Made by a program: the position numbers and the translations under genes. Shown here in pieces: positions 50,707-58,132 of a DNA stretch of 64,000 bases; position 1 is the first letter of the stretch, and each line of letters starts with the position of its first letter. The notes below the pieces were generated by a model. The model was not told the origin of the DNA. It saw nothing but the letters and a program-made list of their open reading frames with translations, and did no database searches. This DNA is from Pseudomonas solani (lineage in GTDB: Bacteria > Pseudomonadota > Gammaproteobacteria > Pseudomonadales > Pseudomonadaceae): assembly GCF_026072635.1 (NCBI RefSeq), contig NZ_AP023081.1:5576501-5640500 (forward strand), read 5' to 3'.

Positions 50707-53700
50707 GCGCCGGGTACGCCGAGCTGCACTGCCTGTCCAACTTCAGCTTCCAGCGCGGGGCCTCCAGCGCCGCCGAGCTGTTCGAGCGGGCGAAGCAGCA
50801 GGGCTACGCGGCCCTGGCGATCACCGACGAATGCACCCTGGCCGGCATCGTGCGGGCCTGGCAGGCCGCCAAGGCCAGCGAGCTGCCGCTGATCGTCGGC
50901 AGCGAGATGGCCATCGAGCACGGCCCGCGCCTGGTGCTGCTGGTGGAGAACCTGGCCGGCTACCAGCACCTGTGCCGGATCATCACCCGGGCCCGGCGCC
51001 GCGCCGCCAAGGGCGAATACCGCCTGCTGGCGGAGGATTTCGACGACGCCCTCGATGGCCTGCTGGCCCTCTGGCTGCCCGGCGAGACAGCGGACGCAGA
51101 GGAAGGCCGCTGGCTGCGCGCGCGCTTCCCCGGCCGCCTGTGGCTGGCGGTGGAACTGCACCGCGGCGCCGATGACGCCAGCCGCCTGGCCCGCTTGCAG
51201 GCCCTGGCGGCGGAGCTGGGCATTCCCGCCGTGGCGGCCGGCGATGTGCACATGCATGCCCGGGGCCGCCGCGCCCTGCAGGACTGCATGACCGCCATCC
51301 GCCACCACTGCACCCTGGCCGAGGCCGGGCAGCGGCTGTTTCCCAATGGCGAGCGGCACTTGCGTTCGCGGGCGGTACTGGAGCGTTTCTACCCGCCGGC
51401 GCTGCTGGCCGAGACCCGGGTGATCGCCGCGCGCTGCCGCTTCGACCTCGGCGAGATCAACTACCAGTACCCTCGCGAGCTGGTGGCGGAAGGGCACACG
51501 CCGGTGAGCTGGTTGCGCCATCTGGTGGCCGAGGGCATCCCCAAGCGTTGGCCCAAGGGCGCCAGCCCGAAGGTGCTGGAGACGGTGGCGCACGAGCTGT
51601 CGCTGATCGAGGAGCTGGGTTATGAGAGCTACTTCCTCACGGTGCACGACATCGTCCGCTTCGCCCGTTCGAAAGACATCCTCTGCCAGGGGCGCGGCTC
51701 GGCAGCCAACTCGGTGGTGTGCTTCGTGCTCGGCATCACCGAGCTGGACCCGAGCCGCTTCAACCTGCTGTTCGAGCGTTTTTTGTCCAAGGAGCGCAAG
51801 GAGCCGCCGGATATCGATGTCGACTTCGAGCACGAGCGCCGCGAAGAGGTGATGCAGTACGTGTTCCGCCGTTACGGCCGCGGCCGCGCTGCACTCACCG
51901 CCGTGGCCAGCACCTACCACGGCACCGGGGCGGTGCGGGATATCGCCAAGGTGCTGGGCCTGCCGTCGGACCAGGTCAACGCCCTGGCCGATTGCTGCGG
52001 CAGCTGGAGCGACCACGCACCGCCCGTGGATCGTCTGCTGGAGGCCGGCTTCGATCCCGAAAGCCCGGTGATGCGCCGCGTCCTGGCGCTGACCCATGAA
52101 CTGATCGGTTTTCCCCGGCATCTGTCGCAGCACCCGGGCGGCTTCGTCATCTCCGAAGCGCCGCTGGACACCCTGGTGCCGGTGGAGAACGCCAGCATGG
52201 CCGAGCGCACCGTGGTGCAGTGGGACAAGGACGACCTCGACGCCCTGGGTCTGCTGAAAGTGGATGTGCTGGCCCTGGGCATGCTCACCACCCTGCGCCG
52301 TTGCTTCGGGCTGATCGAGCGGCATCGGGGCAGGAAATTGACCTTGGCGGGACTGCCTGAGAAAGACGCCGCCACCTACGAAATGATCAGCCGCGCCGAC
52401 ACCATTGGCGTGTTCCAGATCGAATCCCGCGCGCAGATGGCCATGCTGCCGCGCCTGCGGCCCAAAGAGTTCTACGACTTGGTGATACAGGTGGCCATCG
52501 TGCGGCCGGGGCCGATCCAGGGGGATATGGTTCATCCCTATTTGCGGCGGCGGAACAAGGAGGAGTCGGAGGATTACCCCTCCGAGGAGTTGCAGACGGT
52601 GCTCCAACGCACCCTGGGTGTTCCGCTGTTCCAGGAACAGGTGATGCAGATCGCCATGGTGGCGGCCAAGTACACAGCGGAGGAGGCCGATGGGCTGCGC
52701 CGTTCCATGGCCGCCTGGAAGCGCCATGGCGGCCTGGAGCCCCATCGCATCCGCCTGACCGAGCGCATGCTGGAGAAGGGTTACAAGCCCGAGTTCATCG
52801 CGCGCATCTTCGAACAGATCAAGGGCTTCGGCAGCTACGGCTTCCCCGAGTCCCACGCCGCCAGCTTCGCCCTGCTGGCCTATGCCAGCAGTTGGCTCAA
52901 GTGCCACGAGCCGGCGATCTTCGCCTGTGCCCTGGTGAACAGCTGGCCCATGGGCTTCTACACCCCCGACCAGGTGCTGCAGGACGCCCGCCGCCATGGC
53001 ATCGAGGTGCGCCCGGTGGATGTGCGCCACAGCGATTGGGATTGCGACCTGGAGCCAGATGCGCGCGGGCGCCTGGCCATCCGCCTGGGGCTGCGCATGG
53101 TCAAGGGCTTCAACGAGGAGGCGGCCATGCGTATCTCCGCTGCACGTGCCCTGCGCGCCTTCGACGACGTGGCCGACCTTTGCCACCGCGCTCGCCTGGA
53201 TGCCCGCGCCCGTGAACGCCTGGCCGATGCCGGCACCCTGCGTGGCCTGGCCGGCCATCGCCATCGGGCGCGCTGGGCTGTGGCGGCGGTGGAGGAGGAG
53301 CTGCCGCTGTTCGCCGGCCTGCCGCAGCAGGCGGAACTGCCCGTGGACCTGCCGCTGCCCAGCCGTGGCGAGGACCTGTACGCCGACTACGACACCCTGG
53401 GCACCACCCTCGGCCCCCATCCCCTGGCCCTGCTGCGCGGTGCCCTGGCCAAGCGGCGCTGCCGCAGCTCGCGGGACCTGGCCGCCACCGAGCACGGCCA
53501 GGGGGTGAGCGTCGCCGGCCTGGTCAAGGGCCGCCAGCGCCCGCAGACCGCCAGCGGGGTGATCTTCGTCACCCTGGAAGACGAGTTCGGCATGGTCAAC
53601 GTGGTGGTCTGGAACGACATCGCCGTACGCCAGCGCCGCGTGCTGGTGGGCTCGCAGATGCTGCAGGTGGACGGACGCCTGGAGAGCAAGGACGGCGTGC

Positions 53701-53780
53701 GCCACCTCATCGCCCGCCGCCTGCACGACCTCACGCCCTTGCTGGCCGGGCTGGATGTGCGCAGCCGGGATTTCCATTGA
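50703..53780 (+). CDS. dnaE2: Error-prone DNA polymerase DnaE2 (ImuC)
   Basis: This 1025-residue C-family polymerase performs translesion synthesis after DNA damage. It has an N-terminal PHP domain (YAELHCLSNFSFQRGASSA, ALAITDECTLAGIV), and the palm with RGSAANSVVCFVLGIT and the catalytic acids in PPDIDVDFEHERR near residue 368. The DNA-contact regions IVRPGPIQGDMVHPYLRR and FGSYGFPESHAASFALLAY and a C-terminal OB fold (GVIFVTLEDEFGMVNVVVWN) follow. It is shorter than replicative DnaE (about 1160) and lacks the tau-binding tail. Its start lies within imuB's stop, so the dose of the three proteins is linked. Confidence 0.96.
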   Translation: MSAGYAELHCLSNFSFQRGASSAAELFERAKQQGYAALAITDECTLAGIVRAWQAAKASELPLIVGSEMAIEHGPRLVLLVENLAGYQHLCRIITRARRRAAKGEYRLLAEDFDDALDGLLALWLPGETADAEEGRWLRARFPGRLWLAVELHRGADDASRLARLQALAAELGIPAVAAGDVHMHARGRRALQDCMTAIRHHCTLAEAGQRLFPNGERHLRSRAVLERFYPPALLAETRVIAARCRFDLGEINYQYPRELVAEGHTPVSWLRHLVAEGIPKRWPKGASPKVLETVAHELSLIEELGYESYFLTVHDIVRFARSKDILCQGRGSAANSVVCFVLGITELDPSRFNLLFERFLSKERKEPPDIDVDFEHERREEVMQYVFRRYGRGRAALTAVASTYHGTGAVRDIAKVLGLPSDQVNALADCCGSWSDHAPPVDRLLEAGFDPESPVMRRVLALTHELIGFPRHLSQHPGGFVISEAPLDTLVPVENASMAERTVVQWDKDDLDALGLLKVDVLALGMLTTLRRCFGLIERHRGRKLTLAGLPEKDAATYEMISRADTIGVFQIESRAQMAMLPRLRPKEFYDLVIQVAIVRPGPIQGDMVHPYLRRRNKEESEDYPSEELQTVLQRTLGVPLFQEQVMQIAMVAAKYTAEEADGLRRSMAAWKRHGGLEPHRIRLTERMLEKGYKPEFIARIFEQIKGFGSYGFPESHAASFALLAYASSWLKCHEPAIFACALVNSWPMGFYTPDQVLQDARRHGIEVRPVDVRHSDWDCDLEPDARGRLAIRLGLRMVKGFNEEAAMRISAARALRAFDDVADLCHRARLDARARERLADAGTLRGLAGHRHRARWAVAAVEEELPLFAGLPQQAELPVDLPLPSRGEDLYADYDTLGTTLGPHPLALLRGALAKRRCRSSRDLAATEHGQGVSVAGLVKGRQRPQTASGVIFVTLEDEFGMVNVVVWNDIAVRQRRVLVGSQMLQVDGRLESKDGVRHLIARRLHDLTPLLAGLDVRSRDFH

Positions 53781-53794
53781 TCGTAGGCATCGTG

Positions 53795-54089
53795 AAAGCC
53801 GCCAGCCCCGCTGGAGCATGAGGGGGGGTGTAGGGTGGATGGCGCTTTTTTCATCCACCAGCGGTGTTCGGCATGACCTCGAATGGTGGACCGATAAAGC
53901 GACCTCCACCCGTCCGAGGTTGGTGCCGAACCCAACGGTGAGCCGGATGAAGGTCGCCCATGCACAAAGCCGCCAGCCCGAGGGGGCTTGACCGCTGTGT
54001 AGGGTGGAGGTCGCTTTTTACCTCCACCAGCGGTGTTTCCGGCGAGCCCGGATGGTGGACGGGTGGGGCGTCGTCCACCCTACGCCCAA
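53795..54089. repeat. Two tandem units of a stem-loop repeat, 171 bp apart
   Basis: Unit 1 starts AAAGCCGCCAGCCCC at 53795 and unit 2 AAAGCCGCCAGCCCG at 53966. Each then has GTAGGGTGGA, a hairpin (GGTGGATG or GGTGGAGG stem with a loop containing CGCTTTTT), CCACCAGCGGTGTT, and a second hairpin arm ending in CCACC. The loop sequence is the same as in the complement-strand copy at 38274. No gene is supported between the polymerase and kinase genes. Confidence 0.8.
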
Positions 54090-54201
54090 CCCGGCGACTG
54101 GCCTGCGAAGCCGGGTGTAAGGGAAATGAGACAGCTGTCACATGATGGCAACCTGGCACTGCTTGAATGGCGCCCATTCTCAGTGGAAGGAGCCTTGGAT
54201 C

Positions 54202-55506
54202 ATGGCAGCCGAAAGCAGTCTGGCGCGCCTGCTCAAACCCGTTGCGGGGCTGGAACCGGCGATGAGCATCAGCGATGTGGCCGACCGGCTGCTGACCCCG
54301 GAACACAAGACCTTCCTCTCCCTGCCGGTGGTGGACGCCGAGGCCCGGCCGCTGGGCCTGGTGAGCCGCTACACGCTGCAGGACATCTTCATGCAGCGCT
54401 TCGGTCGCGACCTCTGGGGCCGCCGCCCGGTGAGCGAGGTGATGAACGCCACGCCCCTGGTGCTGAGCCTGGAGATGAGCCTGGAGCAGGCCGCCAAGCA
54501 GATCACCGCCGAGCTGCAATACCCCATCACCGAGGATTTCATCCTGGTGGACGGCGAGGGCCGCTACCAGGGCCTGGGCACCGTGCTCGACCTGCTCAAG
54601 GCCATGGAGCTGCGCATCGCCCAGCGCAACCAGGTGCTGCGCAAGGCGCTGGTGGACCTCAAGGAATCCCAGGCCCAGCTGGTGCAGTCGGAGAAGATGG
54701 CCTCCCTGGGCCAGATGGTCGCCGGCGTCGCCCATGAGCTGAACACCCCGCTGGGCTACGTGAAGAACAACGTGCAGTTGCTCGACCAGCTCACCGCGCC
54801 GCTCACCGAGCTGGCCCGCAGCCAGGCGGCCCTGGCCGATTGCCTGCGTGATCCGGACTGCGACGAGCAGCGCCTGGGCGATGCCCTGGATGCCGCCGCG
54901 GCGATGCGCGAACAGGTGGCGCCGGAGCTGCTGGCAGAAGACCTGCGCCAGCTCTATGGCGACACCCTCTATGGCCTGGAGCAGATCGGCGAGCTGGTGG
55001 CCGGGCTCAAGGACTTCGCCCGCCTGGACCGCGCCATGAGCGAGGAAGTGGACCTCAACGACTGCATTCGCAGCGCGTTGCTGATCGCCCGCAACCACAT
55101 CAAGGACAAGGCCGAGGTGCAGCAGCAGCTGGGCGAACTGCCCCGCGTGGCCTGCGCGCCGTCGCAGATCAACCAGGTGCTGCTCAACCTGCTGACCAAC
55201 GCCGCCCAGGCCACGGTCGGCTTCGGCCGCATCCAGATCAAGAGCTGGGCCGAGGCGGACTGGGTGTGCATCTCGGTGCAGGACAGCGGCTGCGGCATGG
55301 CACCGGACGTGGTGCGGCGCATCTTCGATCCCTTCTTCACCACCAAGCCGGTGGGCGAGGGCACGGGGCTGGGCCTGTCCATCAGCTACAAGATCATCCA
55401 GGACCACGGCGGCAGCATTCGCGTGGCCTCTGAAGTGGGGCGCGGCACGCGCTTCCTCATCCGCCTGCCGCGCGTGCAGGCCCGTGAAATGAAACGGAGC
55501 GCCTGA
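54202..55506 (+). CDS. Soluble histidine kinase with N-terminal CBS-pair
   Basis: This is a 434-residue kinase without membrane helices. Residues 15-135 look like two CBS motifs (MSISDVADRLLTPEHKTFLS, PLGLVSRYTLQDIFMQRFG, VSEVMNATPLVLSLEMSLEQ, ILVDGEGRYQGLGTVLDLL). A short coiled linker leads to the dimerisation domain with H178 in VAGVAHELNTPLGYVKNN, and then the ATPase (LLNLLTNAAQATVGFG, QDSGCGMAPD, GTGLGLSISYKIIQ). ATG at 54202 has AAGGAG upstream. CBS pairs often bind adenine nucleotides, so the kinase may read energy or nucleotide state. The partner regulator follows 4 bp downstream. Confidence 0.92.
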   Translation: MAAESSLARLLKPVAGLEPAMSISDVADRLLTPEHKTFLSLPVVDAEARPLGLVSRYTLQDIFMQRFGRDLWGRRPVSEVMNATPLVLSLEMSLEQAAKQITAELQYPITEDFILVDGEGRYQGLGTVLDLLKAMELRIAQRNQVLRKALVDLKESQAQLVQSEKMASLGQMVAGVAHELNTPLGYVKNNVQLLDQLTAPLTELARSQAALADCLRDPDCDEQRLGDALDAAAAMREQVAPELLAEDLRQLYGDTLYGLEQIGELVAGLKDFARLDRAMSEEVDLNDCIRSALLIARNHIKDKAEVQQQLGELPRVACAPSQINQVLLNLLTNAAQATVGFGRIQIKSWAEADWVCISVQDSGCGMAPDVVRRIFDPFFTTKPVGEGTGLGLSISYKIIQDHGGSIRVASEVGRGTRFLIRLPRVQAREMKRSA

Positions 55507-55510
55507 CCCC

Positions 55511-56425
55511 ATGACTTCGCCCATCCGCGTGATGTTCATCGATGACGAGGAACGCATCCTGCGCAGCCTCGCCATGCAGTTCCGCCGTGACTACGAAGTG
55601 CTCACCGAGAGCGACCCGCTGCGTGCCCTGGAACGCCTGGCCAGGGAGCCGGTGCATATCGTCGTCAGCGACCAGCGCATGCCGCAGATGAGCGGCGCCG
55701 AGCTGCTGACCCAGGTGCGCGAGATGGCGCCGGACTGCCTGCGCATCCTGCTCACCGGCTACTCCGACCTGGATGCGGCGGTGGAAGCGCTGAACAGCGG
55801 CGGCATCTTCCGCTACCTGACCAAGCCCTGGGACCCGCAGGAAATGGCCTTCACCCTGCGCCAGGCGGCGGAGATCGCCGGGCGCCAGGTGCCGGCCCCG
55901 GTCGCGCCGCCGGCTGCCAGTACGGCCGTCGCGCTGAGCGTGCTGCTGCTGGACGACGACCCGGAAACCCTGGCCAGCGTCGCCGACTTCTGCATGGGTG
56001 GCGGCCATCGCCTGCTGCGCCCGCGCAACCTGGCCGAGGCGGTGGGCCTGCTCAACGACGAGCCGGTGGACCTGCTGGTGGGCGACCTGACGTTTGCCGG
56101 GGAAGACACCGCGCCCCTGCTCAAATCCCTGGCCCAGGCCCACCCGCGCCTGCTGAGCCTGGTGGTGACACCGTTCCGCGATACCCAGGCGCTGCTCAAG
56201 CTGATCAACGAGGCGCAGATCTTCCGTTACCTGCCCAAGCCGATCCGCCGTGGGTTGTTCGAGAAGGGCCTCAAGGCCGCCGCCGAACAGGCCCAGGCCT
56301 GGCATGCGCAACCGCAGCAGCCCCTGGCCCGCAAGGCCGAAGCGCCCCGCGAGGAGCGCGAGCGGGAGAAGGTCGGCAGCCTGCTGGGGATGCTTGGGCG
56401 GCTGCGGGGGCGGTTGAGCGCTTGA
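55511..56425 (+). CDS. Response regulator with two receiver domains, no output domain
   Basis: This is a 304-residue protein. The first receiver (residues 5-120) has VMFIDDEERILRS, acceptor D54 in IVVSDQRMPQMSG and LTGYSDLDAAVEA, like RpfG/RavR-type receivers. The second (about 138-260) has VLLLDDDPETLASV and a likely acceptor in DLLVGDLTFAGED, with a weaker switch region. The C-terminal 40 residues are charged and end in a Gly/Arg/Leu tail. No DNA-binding or enzymatic domain is present, so it may act by protein contact or pass phosphate. It is co-transcribed with the CBS kinase. Confidence 0.9.
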   Translation: MTSPIRVMFIDDEERILRSLAMQFRRDYEVLTESDPLRALERLAREPVHIVVSDQRMPQMSGAELLTQVREMAPDCLRILLTGYSDLDAAVEALNSGGIFRYLTKPWDPQEMAFTLRQAAEIAGRQVPAPVAPPAASTAVALSVLLLDDDPETLASVADFCMGGGHRLLRPRNLAEAVGLLNDEPVDLLVGDLTFAGEDTAPLLKSLAQAHPRLLSLVVTPFRDTQALLKLINEAQIFRYLPKPIRRGLFEKGLKAAAEQAQAWHAQPQQPLARKAEAPREEREREKVGSLLGMLGRLRGRLSA

Positions 56426-56438
56426 GCCGGTTTGTTTC

Positions 56439-56456
56439 CCTGGGCTGAAGCCCAGG
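56439..56456. terminator. Hairpin between convergent genes
   Basis: CCTGGGCT-GA-AGCCCAGG is a perfect 8-bp stem with a 2-base loop just after the double-receiver gene and before the convergent PepSY gene. No clear T-run follows on either strand, so termination is only possible, and it may be one of the dispersed repeats. Confidence 0.5.
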
Positions 56457-56619
56457 CTACGGCCCCGCCCAGGAACGCGGTGCAACCCGGTGCTACCCAC
56501 AGAAACCGTGGATTATTCTGTGGATAACCTGGGTGCGGATGGGTGCAGGCCCCGGATTCCGGGCGCTGCACCGGGGTGGTGGATTTATGACCGCTCGTCA
56601 GGGATGAGCGGCCTGCGCG

Positions 56620-58122
56620 TCACGGTTGGCGCGCAGTCGCCCTCGCAGGCACGCGGGAACGCACCGGCCTGCGCCTGGGGCGCAACCGGCGCCAACCGAT
56701 CACCACGCCACTGACGCTGATGGCCAGGCCACCGAGGCTGAAGGCGATGATCAGCACCTCCCGCAACAACGGCCGTTCCAGCAGCGGCTGCCAATCCCAG
56801 CTGTGCAGCAGGTTGAACAGCCAGCGCCCGACCCGACGGTTGTCGTCCAGCACATCCAGCACGGCGCCGCTGTAGGGGTCGATCTGCACCCAGCTGTGGC
56901 CGGGGTCGTCGAAGGCCAGGCGCAGCAGCGGCAGGCGCTTCGGCTGGCCGCCGTACATGCTGGCTTCGCCCCGGGGGTAGTAGTAGGCGTCGTAGGCCTC
57001 CAGCCAGTCGGCTTGCGCCACGGGCTCCGGTGCGGCGGCTTCCAGGATGCTGCGTGGCAGCAGCGCCAGGGCCGGGCCTGCGCCGTTCAGAGGCAGTACG
57101 CGGCTGTCGCCCCGGGCATCCAGGGCGCCGAGGTAGGCCGCGCCGCCGAGCATCCGCCATTGCAGTTCCACCGGCTCCAGGCCGGTTTCGCGGAAGCGTT
57201 GCAGGGCCTCGTTCACCCCCACATGGAAGGCGCCGCCTCGCAGCTCGCCGCCCTGGAAATCCCGCGCGGTGAGGGGCGAGCGCCCTTCGGTGAGGTGCCA
57301 GGGGCGCATGGACATCAGCCCGCTGAAGATCCAGGCGATCAGCAGCAGGCCGAAGCCCAGGCCGGTGAGGTGGTGCCAGCGGGCGAAGCCGGCCGGGTAG
57401 GGCGAGCGCGAACCGCTGCGGTAGGGCCTGGAGAAACGCCAGCGCAGCAGGCCGACCACCGCACCCAGCACGGCCATCGCCGTGGCCGCCAGGGACAGGT
57501 AGATGACGATGTTGGCCCAGAGGCCATCCAGCACACCGCCGCGCAGCGGGTAGAGCCAGTGCAGCCAGGCGCCCAGGTAGTTCCAGCCGCGCTCCATGCG
57601 CCCGGCGTCGCGCACCACCTCGCCGGTGCGCGAGGACAGGTAGAGCAGGCTACCGGCGGCGTCGTCCACCCGCACCTTGTGCAGGGGGCGGTCGGCATCC
57701 AGGGCGCGGCTGTGGCTCCACAGGTCTTCGTCCACCCCTTCCAGGTAATGGGCTTCGGCGCCGCTGAAGCTGCGCGCGCTGGCCAGGGCCTGCAGCGGCC
57801 CTTGGGCGCCCAGCAGGACGCCGTCGCGGGCGTCCACCGCCAGGTTGGCGTCGCGGTAGCCGAGCAGGTAGCGCGGCTCGCCGGCGATGCTGACCAGGCG
57901 CAGGCTCGAGGGGGCTTCGCTGCGGCCGCTGGCCGCGAGCGCCACGCCGGGCTCCACGCAGCAGCCCGCTGCCAGGGGCGGCAGCGGGGCGAGGCGCTCG
58001 GCCTGGGTCAGCTTCGGGTAGCCGACGAAGAGCATGACCACGCCCGAGACGAACCACAGGGCCATGAACAGGCACAGGCCGATGCCCAGCCAGCGGTGCC
58101 AGAGGTACAGGTGGCGTTTCAT
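56620..58122 (-). CDS. PepSY-domain membrane protein (siderophore/metal uptake associated)
   Basis: This 500-residue inner-membrane protein has the PepSY_TM layout: an N-terminal helix (LGIGLCLFMALWFVSGVVML), a periplasmic PepSY-like part (APSSLRLVSIAGEPRYLLGY), and further helices (VIYLSLAATAMAVLGAVVGL, HLTGLGFGLLLIAWIFSGLM). A last helix near the C-terminus is LLREVLIIAFSLGGLAISVS. The tail is Arg-rich. It follows a TonB-dependent receptor by 10 bp. Comparable proteins reduce or process imported metal chelates in the periplasm (FoxB/FpvG-like), which is a likely but unproven role here. Confidence 0.85.
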   Translation of the reverse strand: MKRHLYLWHRWLGIGLCLFMALWFVSGVVMLFVGYPKLTQAERLAPLPPLAAGCCVEPGVALAASGRSEAPSSLRLVSIAGEPRYLLGYRDANLAVDARDGVLLGAQGPLQALASARSFSGAEAHYLEGVDEDLWSHSRALDADRPLHKVRVDDAAGSLLYLSSRTGEVVRDAGRMERGWNYLGAWLHWLYPLRGGVLDGLWANIVIYLSLAATAMAVLGAVVGLLRWRFSRPYRSGSRSPYPAGFARWHHLTGLGFGLLLIAWIFSGLMSMRPWHLTEGRSPLTARDFQGGELRGGAFHVGVNEALQRFRETGLEPVELQWRMLGGAAYLGALDARGDSRVLPLNGAGPALALLPRSILEAAAPEPVAQADWLEAYDAYYYPRGEASMYGGQPKRLPLLRLAFDDPGHSWVQIDPYSGAVLDVLDDNRRVGRWLFNLLHSWDWQPLLERPLLREVLIIAFSLGGLAISVSGVVIGWRRLRPRRRPVRSRVPARATARQP

Positions 58123-58132
58123 CCGGCGGCCC

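Noticed and set aside
50613..53909. A very long open frame on the minus strand opposite dnaE2 (about 1098 codons), and similar ones opposite exbB, the porin, glgX and treY
   Set aside because: Long antisense frames are expected in high-GC genes. Their protein sequences are low-complexity (His/Gly/Ala/Val-rich) with no domain, and the plus- or minus-strand partner is a clear known family.
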